A stretch of DNA of 64,000 nt from Streptomyces sp. col6 (GCF_008042035.1 NZ_RDBL01000006.1:418801-482800); one strand, 5' to 3'; counted from the first letter of the stretch, positions 6,751 through 16,114 are shown. Translations and numbers: made by a program. Notes: generated from the sequence alone by a model not told the origin.

Positions 6751-8692
6751 CGATGGCCTCCTCAAGAGCTGTCGCGAGCTGCTCGGCCTTGAACGGCATG
6801 CCGTTGACCTGGTTGTAACTGTGGGCGTCCACCAGGTACTTGGCGCGGATGAGCGTGGCCAGCTGCCCGAGGTTCATCTCGGGGACGACCACCTTGTCGT
6901 AACGCTTCAGAACCTCGCCGAGATTCCGCGGGAACGGGTTGATGTGGCGCAGATGGGCCTGGGCGATGGAGCGCCCGGAGGCGCGCAGTCGGCGCACGGC
7001 CGCCGTGATCGGGCCGTACGTCGAACCCCAGCCCAGTACCAGCGTCCGCGCCTCGGCCGGGTCGTCGACCTCCACGTCCGGGACCTCGATGCCGTCCACC
7101 TTGGCCTGGCGGGTGCGGACCATGAAGTCGTGGTTGGCGGGGTCGTACGAGATGTTGCCCGTGCCGTCCTGCTTCTCGATGCCGCCGATGCGGTGTTCGA
7201 GGCCGGGCGTGCCCGGGACCGCCCACGGACGGGCCAGCGTCTGCGGGTCGCGCTTGTACGGCCAGAACACCTCGGTGCCGTCGGCCAGTTCGTGGTTCGG
7301 GCCGCCGGCGAACTGGACGCGCAGGTCCGGCAGCCGGTCGAGCTCCGGGATGCGCCAGGGCTCGGAGCCGTTGGCCAGGTAGCCGTCCGAGAGCAGGAAG
7401 ACCGGGGTGCGGTAGGTCAGGGCGATCCGGGCCGCGTCCAGCGCCGCGTCGAAGCAGTCGGCCGGGGTGCGCGGGGCCACGATCGGCACCGGGGCCTCGC
7501 CGTTGCGCCCGTACATCGCCTGGAGCAGGTCGGCCTGCTCGGTCTTGGTGGGCAGGCCGGTGGACGGGCCACCGCGCTGGATGTCGATGATGAGCAGCGG
7601 CAGTTCGAGCGAGACCGCCAGCCCGATGGTCTCCGACTTCAGGGCCACACCGGGCCCGGACGTCGTCGTCACGGCGAGCGACCCGCCGAACGCGGCGCCC
7701 AGCGCGGCCCCGATGCCCGCGATCTCGTCCTCGGCCTGGAAGGTGCGCACGCCGAAGTTCTTGTGCTTGCTCAGCTCGTGCAGGATGTCCGAGGCCGGGG
7801 TGATCGGGTACGAACCGAGGTAGACCGGCAGGTCCGCCAGGCGGCCGGCCGCGATCAGTCCGTAGGACAGGGCGAGGTTCCCCGAGATGTTGCGGTACGT
7901 GCCGGTGGGGAAGGCCTGCGAGGCCGGGGCGACCTCGTAGCTGACGGCGAAGTCCTCCGTCGTCTCGCCGAAGTTCCACCCGGCCCGGAAGGCCGCCACG
8001 TTCGCCTCGGCGATCTGCGGCTTCTTGGCGAACTTGGCCCGCAGGAACGCCTCGGTGCCCTCGGTCGGCCGGTGGTACATCCAGGACAGCAGCCCGAGCG
8101 CGAACATGTTCTTCGAGCGCTCGGCCTCCTTGCGGGAGAGCCCGAAGTCCTTCAGCGCCTCGATCGTCAGGGTGGTCAGCGGCACCGGGTGGACGTTGTA
8201 CGCCTCCAGCGAGCCGTCCTCCAGCGGGCTGCTCTCGTAGCCCACCTTGGCCATCGGCCGCTTGGTGAACTCATCGGTGTTCACGATGATCTCGGCACCG
8301 CGCGGCACATCGGCGATGTTCGCCTTCAGCGCCGCCGGGTTCATCGCGACCAGCACGTTCGGCGCGTCGCCCGGGGTCAGGATGTCGTGGTCGGCGAAAT
8401 GCAGCTGGAACGACGAAACCCCCGGCAGGGTGCCTGCGGGGGCGCGGATCTCGGCGGGGAAGTTCGGCAGCGTGGACAGGTCGTTCCCGAAGGACGCCGT
8501 CTCGGAGGTGAACCGGTCACCCGTGAGCTGCATGCCGTCACCCGAGTCACCCGCGAAACGGATGATCACCCGGTCCAGACGGCGGATCTCTTTCGCGCCG
8601 GTGCCGGCGGACTGGGGGGCGCGCTGTCCCCCTACGAGCGCCTCACCGGCTTCGTCGGCCTGTTCGGCTGGGCTACTGACCTGGCTGGTCAC
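6743..8692 (-). CDS. korA: 2-oxoacid:ferredoxin oxidoreductase, gamma-alpha fused subunit
   Basis: The 649-residue product joins the gamma domain (from about residue 40, RFAGDSGDGMQLTGDRF) to the pyrimidine-binding alpha domain (from about residue 230, GNLALSYGLIAAGRLADLPV, through the ITTSGPG-like TTTSGPGVALKSE block). This two-domain form is typical of actinobacterial KorA. With KorB it forms a cytosolic oxidoreductase that supplies low-potential ferredoxin electrons and can replace or supplement 2-oxoglutarate dehydrogenase. The GTG at 8692 has GGGAGG ten bases upstream. The gene heads a two-gene operon beside a two-component system and a partial complex I operon. Confidence 0.95.
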   Translation of the reverse strand: MTSQVSSPAEQADEAGEALVGGQRAPQSAGTGAKEIRRLDRVIIRFAGDSGDGMQLTGDRFTSETASFGNDLSTLPNFPAEIRAPAGTLPGVSSFQLHFADHDILTPGDAPNVLVAMNPAALKANIADVPRGAEIIVNTDEFTKRPMAKVGYESSPLEDGSLEAYNVHPVPLTTLTIEALKDFGLSRKEAERSKNMFALGLLSWMYHRPTEGTEAFLRAKFAKKPQIAEANVAAFRAGWNFGETTEDFAVSYEVAPASQAFPTGTYRNISGNLALSYGLIAAGRLADLPVYLGSYPITPASDILHELSKHKNFGVRTFQAEDEIAGIGAALGAAFGGSLAVTTTSGPGVALKSETIGLAVSLELPLLIIDIQRGGPSTGLPTKTEQADLLQAMYGRNGEAPVPIVAPRTPADCFDAALDAARIALTYRTPVFLLSDGYLANGSEPWRIPELDRLPDLRVQFAGGPNHELADGTEVFWPYKRDPQTLARPWAVPGTPGLEHRIGGIEKQDGTGNISYDPANHDFMVRTRQAKVDGIEVPDVEVDDPAEARTLVLGWGSTYGPITAAVRRLRASGRSIAQAHLRHINPFPRNLGEVLKRYDKVVVPEMNLGQLATLIRAKYLVDAHSYNQVNGMPFKAEQLATALEEAIDA

Positions 8693-8952
8693 TTACTGGA
8701 CCTCCCTCGGACGGCGGCTCGGAACCGTCCGGCCCGCCGGAGGTCCCCCGCCCACCCTACGTCCGTGAGGGTCGCCTTCCTGGGGCCGATCACATGATGG
8801 ACGGCATTTTGAGACGCTGTGATTCTGGATGCTGAGACGTTTCCCGGCGCTGTTCCGTCATGATTCACCAGCCACCTGGTTCCCCGTCGGACCCTCGCTG
8901 GAGACACACCCGGGCGCGTGGTTCCGACGGGCCGTGAGAGGGGCCGCGGGCC

Positions 8953-9612
8953 TCAGGAGTTCAGATACGTCAGCACCGCGAGCACCCGCCGGTGGTCGCC
9001 CTCGCTCGGGGCCAGCCCCAGCTTCTGGAAGATGTTGCTGACGTGCTTCTCCACCGCACCGTCGCTCACCACCAGCTGCTTGGCCACCGCGGAGTTCGTA
9101 CGCCCCTCCGCCATCAGGCCCAGCACCTCGCGCTCACGCGGCGTCAGCCCGGCCAGCACGTCCTGCTTGCGGCTGCGGCCCAGCAGCTGCGCCACCACCT
9201 CGGGGTCCAGCGCCGTACCGCCCTGCGCCACCCGGACCACCGCGTCCACGAACTCCCGGACCTCGGCGACCCGGTCCTTCAGCAGATACCCGACGCCCCG
9301 GCTGGACCCGGCCAGCAGCTCGGTGGCGTACTGCTCCTCCACGTACTGGGAGAGGACCAGCACCCCGATCCCCGGGTAGTCCCGGCGCAGCCGCACCGCC
9401 GCCCGCACGCCCTCGTCGGTGTGCGTCGGCGGCATCCGTACGTCCGCGACCACCACGTCCGGCAGCGCGTCCTGCCCGGCGAGGTCGCCGATCGTCTTGA
9501 TCAGCGCCTCCGCGTCCCCGACGCCCGCGACGACGTCGTGCCCGAGATCCGTCAGCAGCCGGGTCAGTCCCTCCCGGAGCAGTACCGAATCCTCGGCGAT
9601 GACCACACGCAC
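8953..9612 (-). CDS. LuxR/NarL-type response regulator
   Basis: From the GTG at 9612 the product is 219 residues: a receiver domain (MRVVIAEDSVLLREGL, phosphoacceptor Asp57 in VVVADVRMPP) and a C-terminal LuxR-type helix-turn-helix (LTPREREVLGLMAEGRTN, with AVEKHVSNIFQKLGL). GGAGG lies five bases before this GTG; other in-frame starts exist at 9624-9627 and an ATG at 9711. The two DesK-like kinases directly upstream on the same strand are its likely partners. Targets could include korAB or the divergent nuo operon. This is inferred from position only. Confidence 0.93.
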   Translation of the reverse strand: MRVVIAEDSVLLREGLTRLLTDLGHDVVAGVGDAEALIKTIGDLAGQDALPDVVVADVRMPPTHTDEGVRAAVRLRRDYPGIGVLVLSQYVEEQYATELLAGSSRGVGYLLKDRVAEVREFVDAVVRVAQGGTALDPEVVAQLLGRSRKQDVLAGLTPREREVLGLMAEGRTNSAVAKQLVVSDGAVEKHVSNIFQKLGLAPSEGDHRRVLAVLTYLNS

Positions 9613-9756
9613 CCTGTCCTCCACCACGACGCTGTTTCCCCCACTGCTCGCTCGCCGGCACGACTCGTACGCCGTCCAGCATCCCAGTAACGGCAGGGAC
9701 GTCGCGAGCATGCGGGGGGTTGAGAGCCGCTGCGGTCCGCCGGGGCGCGGTGCCGG

Positions 9757-11112
9757 TCAGCCGCGCCAGGGCAGCTCGGCGGTGATCCTGGTCGGGCCGC
9801 CCACCGGCGAGTCGACGACCAGGACCCCGTCCACCGCGTCCAGCCGCTCGGTCAGCCCGGCGAGCCCACTGCCCGTCGCCGGGTCCGCGCCGCCGCGCCC
9901 GTCGTCGGTCACCTGGAGCAGCAGCCGGTCCTCGGTGCGCCACACGTCGACCGAGGCGGTACGGGCTCCGCTGTGCTTGCTGACGTTCTGGAGGAGTTCG
10001 GAGACGGTGAAGTACGCGATGCCCTCGATGGCCTGGGCCGGCCGCGACGCGAGGTCCACCTCTACGGTGACCGGGACGGTGCAGCGCGAGGCGATGGCGG
10101 AGAGGGCCGCGTCCAGGCCCCGGTCGGTGAGGACGGCGGGGTGGATGCCCCGGGCGAGGTCGCGCAGTTCCTGGAGGGCCACCTTCACCTCGCCGTGCGC
10201 CTCGTCCACCATCTTCGCGGCGGCCTCCGGGTCGGCGGTCAGCTTCTCCTTCGCGAGGCCCAGGTCCATGGCGAGGGCGACGAGCCGGGCCTGCGCCCCG
10301 TCGTGCAGATCGCGCTCGATGCGGCGCAGGTCGGCGGCGGCGGTGTCCACGACGACACCCCGGTCGGACTCCAGCTCCGTGACGCGCTCCGCCAGCCGGG
10401 ACGGGCCGAGCAGCCCGGTCACCATCAGCCGGTCCACGGTCGCCAGGCCCCGGATCACCCAGGGGGAGAGGAGGACGATGCCCAGGCCCAGGCCGGCGGT
10501 CAGCGCGAGATCGACGCCCGAGTCGAGGTACACCTCGTGCTGGGTGTCCCCGTACAGCTGGATGCCCGAGACACCGGCGTGCGAGGGGACGGCCCAGTGC
10601 CACAGCGGGTAGGTGAGCGCCGCCCAGCCCCACGCCTGGAGCGTCAGCGAGACGCAGAACGCGAAGACCGCCCACGGGAAGTGCAGCAGCGCGTACAGCA
10701 GGTGGCGCCAGGACACCCCGCTCTTCAGGACCGCGCCGACCCAGGACATCAGCCCGCTCTTCCGGCCGCGCACCGGCGCCGGATCGGCCACGTCCACCCG
10801 CAGCAGGGCGCGCGCCCGGGTCCGCTCCAGCATCCCGAAGCCCCGGCACATGACGAGCCCGGCCGCCATCACCGGGATGCCCAGGAAGGTCACGAGCAGC
10901 CCCGCGCCCAGCGAGACCATGGTGATCGCGAAGGTGAACAGCACGATGCTGATCGGCAGGCTCAGCAGCAGATAGCAGAACTCGCGCCAGGTCCTGCCCT
11001 CCAGGGGCGCCCGCAGCACGGCCGGCAGCATGTGCCGCTTCGCGGGACGGCCCCCGAGGCCGCTTCCCGACCGCTGGGGGTCCCGGGTGTCCGGTCCGTA
11101 TGCCGTGGCCAT
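9757..11112 (-). CDS. DesK-like sensor histidine kinase, second of a tandem pair
   Basis: The 451-residue membrane kinase has about four to five hydrophobic segments in its first 240 residues. These are followed by a HisKA_3 dimerisation domain (RRIERDLHDGAQARLVALAM, phosphoacceptor His270) and an HATPase_c domain with N-box VSELLQNVSKHSG and G-boxes DDGRGGAD and GSGLAGL. The catalytic half is almost identical to that of the neighbouring kinase at 11238, while the sensing halves differ clearly. ATG 11112 follows GGACGG. It lies between the other kinase and the single response regulator, so both kinases may feed one regulator. Confidence 0.93.
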   Translation of the reverse strand: MATAYGPDTRDPQRSGSGLGGRPAKRHMLPAVLRAPLEGRTWREFCYLLLSLPISIVLFTFAITMVSLGAGLLVTFLGIPVMAAGLVMCRGFGMLERTRARALLRVDVADPAPVRGRKSGLMSWVGAVLKSGVSWRHLLYALLHFPWAVFAFCVSLTLQAWGWAALTYPLWHWAVPSHAGVSGIQLYGDTQHEVYLDSGVDLALTAGLGLGIVLLSPWVIRGLATVDRLMVTGLLGPSRLAERVTELESDRGVVVDTAAADLRRIERDLHDGAQARLVALAMDLGLAKEKLTADPEAAAKMVDEAHGEVKVALQELRDLARGIHPAVLTDRGLDAALSAIASRCTVPVTVEVDLASRPAQAIEGIAYFTVSELLQNVSKHSGARTASVDVWRTEDRLLLQVTDDGRGGADPATGSGLAGLTERLDAVDGVLVVDSPVGGPTRITAELPWRG

Positions 11113-11237
11113 GGGTTCCGTCCGTTTCTTCTGCTGCGTGCGGGTCGGCTGGGGGGCTGTGCGTGATGCTTCAAGACTGCTGGTCCGGGAGGCGCCGCAC
11201 CATGAGGACGGTTCCCGTCCCGGGCGGGGGGTTTTCC

Positions 11238-12434
11238 CTACCTCGGGCGGCCGGCCGGGCTCTTCCCGGCCTCCCGGTCGCGCCAGGGCAGTTCCGCCGT
11301 GACGGTCGTCGGGCCGCCGGCGGGGGAGTCGAGGACGAAGACCCCGTCGACGGCGTCCAGCCGCTCCGCGAGCCCCGCCATCCCCGTACCGCCGTCCATG
11401 GAGGCCCCGCCCCGGCCGTCGTCGCCGACCTGGATCAGCAGCCGGTCGCCGGAGCGCCACACGTCGACGGAGGCGGTACGGGCTGCGCTGTGCTTGCTGA
11501 CGTTCTGGAGGAGTTCGGAGACGGTGAAGTACGCGATGCCCTCGATGGCCTCGGCCGGCCGCCCCGGAAGATCCACCCGTACGGTGACGGGCACCGTGCA
11601 GCGCGAGGCGATGGCGGACAGCGCGGCGTCCAGGCCGCGGTCGGTGAGGACGGCCGGGTGGATGCCCCGGGCCAGGTCGCGCAGTTCCTGGAGCGCGACC
11701 TTCACCTCGCCGTGCGCCTCGTCCACCATGCGCGCCGCCGCCTCGGGGTCGTCGGTCAGCTTCTCCTTGGCCAGGCCGAGCCCCATCGCGAGGGCGACGA
11801 GCCGAGCCTGCGCCCCGTCGTGCAGATCGCGCTCGATACGGCGCAGGTCGGCGGCGGCCGTGTCGACGACCACGCCCCGGTCCGACTCCAGTTCGGCGAT
11901 GCGGCGTTCGAGGTCGTCGGAGGGGGAGAGCAGCCCGCGCACCATCGCCCGGTCCGCGTTGGCCATGAGCCGTGACGTATAGGGGAGCGCCGGCCACACG
12001 ATGAGACAGACGAGCGTCACGGCGAAGGTGAGGATGCCCCACGGCAGCCGTACGAACGAATACAGCGCCGCCCGCCAGGCCACCGGGTCCGCCAGGCTCG
12101 ACCACAGCCAGGCGAAGAACCCCTCCTCGCGGCGGCTGCGGGCCACCGGGCTCGGCTCCTCGACACGGACGCCGAGCAGCTTGCGCGCCCGGCCCCGCTC
12201 GGCCCGCCCGATCAGCCGGGAGCCCTGGAGCCCGGCGGCGAGCAGCGGCAGACCGACCACGGTGACCGCGAGGCCCACCCCGATGGCCACCATCAACACT
12301 GTGTAAACAAATCCGAGGATCGCCATCGGCAGATTGGCGAGGAGGTGCGCGACCTCCTTCCAGGTCCACCGGCCGAAGGCGAAGCGGACAGGCGGCGGCC
12401 CGTCATCGAGGGGCAGCTGAGGGCTCGTGGTCAT
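11238..12434 (-). CDS. DesK-like sensor histidine kinase, first of a tandem pair
   Basis: The 398-residue kinase starts at ATG 12434 (MTTSPQLPLDDG); a longer frame to 12545 lacks conserved features. The N-terminal half has four hydrophobic segments in two pairs. The HisKA_3 domain places the phosphoacceptor at His205 in RRIERDLHDGAQARL, and the ATPase domain carries VSELLQNVSKHSAART and DDGRGGAS. From ELESDRGVVVDTAAADLRR onward it matches the next kinase almost residue for residue, pointing to tandem duplication or gene conversion. It is divergent from nuoA with 188 bp between starts, so the intervening region probably holds both promoters. Confidence 0.93.
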   Translation of the reverse strand: MTTSPQLPLDDGPPPVRFAFGRWTWKEVAHLLANLPMAILGFVYTVLMVAIGVGLAVTVVGLPLLAAGLQGSRLIGRAERGRARKLLGVRVEEPSPVARSRREEGFFAWLWSSLADPVAWRAALYSFVRLPWGILTFAVTLVCLIVWPALPYTSRLMANADRAMVRGLLSPSDDLERRIAELESDRGVVVDTAAADLRRIERDLHDGAQARLVALAMGLGLAKEKLTDDPEAAARMVDEAHGEVKVALQELRDLARGIHPAVLTDRGLDAALSAIASRCTVPVTVRVDLPGRPAEAIEGIAYFTVSELLQNVSKHSAARTASVDVWRSGDRLLIQVGDDGRGGASMDGGTGMAGLAERLDAVDGVFVLDSPAGGPTTVTAELPWRDREAGKSPAGRPR

Positions 12435-12546
12435 GGGACCAGCCTGCCGGGCGCCACCTGCGGATGCCATGGGGCTCGTGGGTGAGGCGAAGTAGGGATA
12501 TCCCCACCCGTGCTCCACTCGTTCCCCGTCCGTTGCCCGACGCAAC

Positions 12547-12576
12547 TGCTTACCCGCCCTTTACAGGGCCTAGACT
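12547..12576 (+). promoter_or_regulatory. Possible promoter of the nuo operon
   Basis: A good vegetative -10 hexamer, TAGACT, lies at 12571-12576, about 47 bp before the chosen nuoA start. The best -35 at 18 bp spacing (TGCTTA) is poor, so this could instead depend on an activator such as the neighbouring response regulator. Confidence 0.35.
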
Positions 12577-12622
12577 CCCGTGCGTACAGATCGTCGAACG
12601 GGTGAGGGAGCGAGGGGCGGAC

Positions 12623-13054
12623 GTGGCCGACGTGACGGACCTTCCTGGTGCGGCATCGACACCGGCGCGGACCGTGCTCGCGTCGTCGGAGTACTTCCAC
12701 AGCTACTCGGTCGTCGGACTGCTCGCCGTCGTCGGCGTCCTGTTCGTCGCCGTCGCCTTCGGAGCCGGCCGGCTGCTGCGCCCCGTGGTCCCGACGCCGG
12801 AGAAGCTCCTCACGTACGAGTGCGGCGTGGACCCCGTCGGCGAGGGCTGGGCCCACACCCAGGTCCGCTACTACGTCTACGCGTTCCTGTACGTGATCTT
12901 CGCCGTCGACTCGATCTTCCTGTTCCCCTGGGCGACGGTCTTCGCGGCGCCGGGCTACGGCGCGACCACGCTGGTGGAAATGTTCATCTTCCTCGGTTTC
13001 CTGGCCGTGGGACTGCTCTACGCATGGAAGAAGGGCGTCCTCGAATGGACGTGA
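12623..13054 (+). CDS. nuoA: NADH-quinone oxidoreductase subunit A
   Basis: The 143-residue membrane subunit has three transmembrane helices ([19 protein letters not shown], then [19 protein letters not shown], then [18 protein letters not shown]). It also carries the diagnostic loop [13 protein letters not shown], whose cysteine lies near the quinone channel in complex I. The GTG at 12623 is chosen because GAGGGG stands five bases upstream; the open frame extends back to 12464 without conserved sequence. It is the first gene of a ten-gene coupled operon and overlaps nuoB by ten bases. Confidence 0.9.
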   Translation: MADVTDLPGAASTPARTVLASSEYFHSYSVVGLLAVVGVLFVAVAFGAGRLLRPVVPTPEKLLTYECGVDPVGEGWAHTQVRYYVYAFLYVIFAVDSIFLFPWATVFAAPGYGATTLVEMFIFLGFLAVGLLYAWKKGVLEWT

Positions 13055-13686
13055 CGAGCCCGTCGTCCGCCGGGGCGGGGGACGAACCCGCCGCCGTACC
13101 CACGTTCCTCCCGGAACCGAAGCGCCTGGGCGTCCTGTCCCGGCTCGCCCCGGAACCGATGAAGGTGGTCCTCAACTGGGGCCGCCGCTACAGCCTCTGG
13201 GTCTTCAACTTCGGACTCGCCTGCTGCGCCATCGAGTTCATCGCCGCGTCCATGGCGCGCCACGACTTCATCCGGCTCGGCGTCATCCCCTTCGCGCCGG
13301 GCCCGCGCCAGGCCGACCTCATGATCGTCTCCGGCACGGTGACGGACAAGATGGCCCCGGCGGTCAAGCGCCTGTACGAGCAGATGCCCGAGCCCAAGTA
13401 CGTCATCTCCTTCGGCGCCTGCTCCAACTGCGGCGGCCCGTACTGGGACTCGTACTCCGTCACCAAGGGCGTCGACCAGATCATCCCCGTCGACGTCTAC
13501 GTCCCCGGCTGCCCGCCCCGCCCCGAGGCGCTGCTCCAGGGCATCCTGAAACTCCAGGAGAAGATCGCCCGCGAGTCGCTGGGCGAGCGTTACGCCGATG
13601 CCGCGGGCGCCCGCCCGTCCACGGCGGCCCTGCGCAGCGGCCTGGTGACACCGCCTCCGGCCGCCGGGGAGGAGGACGAGAAGTGA
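13045..13686 (+). CDS. nuoB: NADH-quinone oxidoreductase subunit B ([4Fe-4S] cluster N2 subunit)
   Basis: The 213-residue protein retains all four N2 cluster ligands: the tandem Cys60-Cys61 in LACCAIEF, Cys126 in GACSNCGG and Cys156 in [10 protein letters not shown]2 is the terminal iron-sulfur cluster that passes electrons to quinone. The ATG at 13045 lies within the end of nuoA, and the gene overlaps nuoC by four bases (GTGA). The C-terminal 40 residues after [10 protein letters not shown] are variable. A normal N2 site implies the complex still moves electrons to quinone despite the missing NuoDEFG genes. Confidence 0.96.
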   Translation: MDVTSPSSAGAGDEPAAVPTFLPEPKRLGVLSRLAPEPMKVVLNWGRRYSLWVFNFGLACCAIEFIAASMARHDFIRLGVIPFAPGPRQADLMIVSGTVTDKMAPAVKRLYEQMPEPKYVISFGACSNCGGPYWDSYSVTKGVDQIIPVDVYVPGCPPRPEALLQGILKLQEKIARESLGERYADAAGARPSTAALRSGLVTPPPAAGEEDEK

Positions 13687-15521
13687 CCGACTCCTTCGAC
13701 CGGCTCCCGGACGCCGTGACCGAGATCTTCGGCGAGGACGCCACGGCCGAGCAGGCGTACGACCTCCTCACGGTCGACGTCCCGCCCACCGCGTGGATCA
13801 CCGCCCTGGAAACGGCCCGCGACACCCTCGGCTGCACCTACTTCGACTGGCTGAGCGCCGTGGACGAACCGGGCACGGGCTTCCGGGTCTGCGCGCATGT
13901 GGCGGCGCTGCCGTCCGGCGGTTCCGGCGTCCGCCGCCTCCTCGTCCGTACGACGGTGCCGCACGAGGCCCCCGTCCTGCCGACGGCGATCGGCGTGTAC
14001 GAGGGCGCCGCCTGGCACGAACGCGAGACGCACGAGATGTTCGGCGTCGACTTCGAGGACCACCCGCACCTGGTCCCCCTGCTCCTCCCCGAGAACTTCG
14101 AGGGCCACCCCCTGCGCAAGGACTTCGTGCTGGCCGCCCGCGTGGCGAAGGCATGGCCGGGCGCGAAGGAACCGGGCGAGTCCGAACACGGCGGCCCGAA
14201 GCGCCGCACGATGCTCCCGCCGGGCGTCCCGGACCCGAACGAGTGGGGCCCGCTGAAGGGCCAGCTCCCGCCGGCGCCGGCGCGGCCGGCCCGAGGGGCG
14301 CGGGCCGCGGGGGAACGGCCGGTGCGGCGTACCCGCACGGCGGGCGAGGCGACGCCGACGACTCCGGCGGAACCCCGTCGCACCCGCAGCGCCTCCCAGG
14401 GCTCGGCGAGCCAGCAGGGGGCGGACGCCCCGTGGCACACGGCGGGCGACGATCAGCCCCTCCGGCGTTTGAGGAGCGGGGGCCCGGGGGCGGAGCGGGG
14501 GCCCGGGGGCGGAGGACAACGACCCCACCCCCGACAACGGAGGCGATCACGAGTGAACGACGCACTGGACGTCGCCCTCCGCCTCGTCATCGTGTTCGCC
14601 GTCTTCATGGTTCTCCCCCTCGTCGTCGGCCAGACCGAACACAAGGTCATGGCCCACATGCAGGGCCGCCTCGGTCCCATGTACGCGGGCGGCTTCCACG
14701 GCTGGGCCCAGCTCGTCGCCGACGGCGTGAAGTTCGCGCAGAAGGAGGACATCGTCCCGGCGGGCGCCGACCGCAAGGTCTTCCGCCTCGCGCCGGCCGT
14801 CGCCCTCCTCCCGTATCTGCTCGTGCTCGTCGCGATCCCGGTCGGCCCCGGCGAGGGCGCCGTCGGCCAGGTCATCGACGCCGGCATCTTCTTCGTGCTC
14901 GCGGTGATGGGCGTCGGCGTACTCGGTTCGCTCATGGCCGGCTGGGCCTCGGCCAACAAGTTCTCCCTGCTCGGCGGCCTCCGTACCGCCGCCCAGCTGC
15001 TCGCGTACGAGCTGCCGATGCTGCTCGCCGCCGCCTCGGTGGCGATGGCGGCGGGGACGGTGTCACTGCCCGGCATCCTGGACGCGTTCGAGTGGTGGTG
15101 GCTGCCCTGGCAGATCACCGGCGCCCTGGTCTTCTTCGTGGCCGGGCTCGCCGAACTCCAGCGCCCGCCCTTCGATATGCCGGTCGCCGACTCGGAGATC
15201 ATCTTCGGCGCGTACACCGAGTACACCGGCCTCCGCTTCGCGCTGTTCCTGCTCGCCGAGTACGCCGGGATCGTCGTGCTCTGCGGGCTGACCACCGTGC
15301 TGTTCCTCGGCGGCTGGCACGGACCGCTGGGCGCCGACGGACTCGGCTGGGTCTGGACCCTGCTGAAGACCGGCATCCTCGCGTTCGTCGTGATCTGGCT
15401 GCGGGTCAGCTACCCGCGCCTGCGCGAGGACCAGCTGCAGAAGCTCGCCTGGACGACCCTCATCCCGCTCGCTCTCGCGCAGATCGCGCTCACCGGCATC
15501 GTGAAGGTGGCGATCAACTAG
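13683..15521 (+). CDS. nuoC: NuoC (30 kDa) subunit whose reading frame runs on through NuoH
   Basis: Residues 1-150 are a NuoC domain: [37 protein letters not shown] and the signature [12 protein letters not shown] Pro/Arg/Ala-rich tail follows to about residue 255. No stop then occurs: the frame crosses a dispersed repeat and enters NuoH, giving one 612-codon ORF. Inside the repeat a 19-bp unit is duplicated (14475-14493, 14494-14512). With a single copy the frame would end in DNGGDHE with TGA at 14554-14556, overlapping the nuoH GTG as GTGA like other joints in this operon. The product may therefore be a NuoC-NuoH fusion, or ribosomes may also restart at nuoH. Assembly error in the GC-rich repeat is possible. 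Confidence 0.85.
   Translation: MTDSFDRLPDAVTEIFGEDATAEQAYDLLTVDVPPTAWITALETARDTLGCTYFDWLSAVDEPGTGFRVCAHVAALPSGGSGVRRLLVRTTVPHEAPVLPTAIGVYEGAAWHERETHEMFGVDFEDHPHLVPLLLPENFEGHPLRKDFVLAARVAKAWPGAKEPGESEHGGPKRRTMLPPGVPDPNEWGPLKGQLPPAPARPARGARAAGERPVRRTRTAGEATPTTPAEPRRTRSASQGSASQQGADAPWHTAGDDQPLRRLRSGGPGAERGPGGGGQRPHPRQRRRSRVNDALDVALRLVIVFAVFMVLPLVVGQTEHKVMAHMQGRLGPMYAGGFHGWAQLVADGVKFAQKEDIVPAGADRKVFRLAPAVALLPYLLVLVAIPVGPGEGAVGQVIDAGIFFVLAVMGVGVLGSLMAGWASANKFSLLGGLRTAAQLLAYELPMLLAAASVAMAAGTVSLPGILDAFEWWWLPWQITGALVFFVAGLAELQRPPFDMPVADSEIIFGAYTEYTGLRFALFLLAEYAGIVVLCGLTTVLFLGGWHGPLGADGLGWVWTLLKTGILAFVVIWLRVSYPRLREDQLQKLAWTTLIPLALAQIALTGIVKVAIN
14453..14512. repeat. Streptomyces dispersed repeat with internal 19-bp tandem duplication, at the nuoC/nuoH junction
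   Basis: The stretch beginning CAGCCCCTCCGGCGTTTGAG resembles, from memory, a short intergenic repeat that recurs in Streptomyces chromosomes. Within it AGCGGGGGCCCGGGGGCGG occurs twice head to tail at 14475-14493 and 14494-14512. The 19-bp addition changes the frame of nuoC. No other copy of the repeat was seen in this window. Confidence 0.75.
14553..15521 (+). CDS. nuoH: NADH-quinone oxidoreductase subunit H
   Basis: The 322-residue subunit has about eight membrane helices and links the quinone site to the proton channel. It carries ERxx-type family landmarks: [20 protein letters not shown] near the start, the cytoplasmic loop [18 protein letters not shown], and [15 protein letters not shown]. 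The GTG at 14553 has a strong GGAGG nine bases upstream (14539-14543), so independent initiation is likely. The upstream nuoC frame runs into it without a stop. The stop shares a base with the nuoI GTG (TAGTG). Confidence 0.93.
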   Translation: MNDALDVALRLVIVFAVFMVLPLVVGQTEHKVMAHMQGRLGPMYAGGFHGWAQLVADGVKFAQKEDIVPAGADRKVFRLAPAVALLPYLLVLVAIPVGPGEGAVGQVIDAGIFFVLAVMGVGVLGSLMAGWASANKFSLLGGLRTAAQLLAYELPMLLAAASVAMAAGTVSLPGILDAFEWWWLPWQITGALVFFVAGLAELQRPPFDMPVADSEIIFGAYTEYTGLRFALFLLAEYAGIVVLCGLTTVLFLGGWHGPLGADGLGWVWTLLKTGILAFVVIWLRVSYPRLREDQLQKLAWTTLIPLALAQIALTGIVKVAIN

Positions 15522-16114
15522 TGCCCCCGATCCCCGGCTCAGGCCTGGCCAAGGGCCTCGCCGTCACCCTGCGGACGATGACGAAGAAGACCGTCACCGC
15601 GCAGTACCCGGACGTGCAGCCCGAACTCCCGCCCCGCTCCCGGGGCGTCATCGCGCTGTTCGAGGAGAACTGCACGGTGTGCATGCTCTGCGCCCGTGAG
15701 TGCCCCGACTGGTGCATCTACATCGACTCCCACAAGGAGACGGTGCCGGCAGCGGCCCCGGGCGGCCGCGAGCGCAGCCGTAACGTGCTCGACCGCTTCG
15801 CGATCGACTTCTCGCTCTGCATGTACTGCGGCATCTGCATCGAGGTGTGCCCCTTCGACGCGCTGTTCTGGTCGCCGGAGTTCGAGTACGCGGAGACGGA
15901 CATCCTCGACCTCACCCATGAGCGCGACAAGCTGCGCGACTGGATGTGGACGGTCCCGGAGCCGCCCGCGCTCGACCCGCACGCCGAGGAGCCGAAGGAG
16001 ATCGCCGCCGCCCGCAAGACGGCCGACAAACTCCGCGCCCAGCAGGAGCAGCAGGCACAAGAGGCCCAGCAGGCCCAGGAAGCCGCCGCAGAGGAAGAGG
16101 AGGGCAAGGCATGA
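15521..16114 (+). CDS. nuoI: NADH-quinone oxidoreductase subunit I (2x[4Fe-4S] ferredoxin-like)
   Basis: The 197-residue protein binds clusters N6a and N6b through two CxxCxxCxxxCP motifs: Cys51, 54, 57 and 61 in [12 protein letters not shown], and Cys100, 103, 106 and 110 in [12 protein letters not shown]. It normally carries electrons from the NADH module to N2 in NuoB. Here the NADH module is absent from the operon, so NuoI is the plausible docking point for another donor such as ferredoxin. The GTG at 15521 overlaps the nuoH stop. The C-terminal 35 residues are an unusual Gln/Ala/Glu-rich tail ([20 protein letters not shown]). Confidence 0.94.
   Translation: MPPIPGSGLAKGLAVTLRTMTKKTVTAQYPDVQPELPPRSRGVIALFEENCTVCMLCARECPDWCIYIDSHKETVPAAAPGGRERSRNVLDRFAIDFSLCMYCGICIEVCPFDALFWSPEFEYAETDILDLTHERDKLRDWMWTVPEPPALDPHAEEPKEIAAARKTADKLRAQQEQQAQEAQQAQEAAAEEEEGKA

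Noticed and set aside
13683..14556. Programmed ribosomal frameshift ending nuoC in the repeat
   Set aside because: There is no slippery heptamer with a clear downstream structure; the 19-bp duplication explains the frame more simply.
13793..15520. Alternative plus-strand frame upstream of nuoI as an independent gene
   Set aside because: The sequence before nuoI is the out-of-frame translation of nuoC/nuoH and is Arg/Pro-rich; only the part after 15521 is a real protein.
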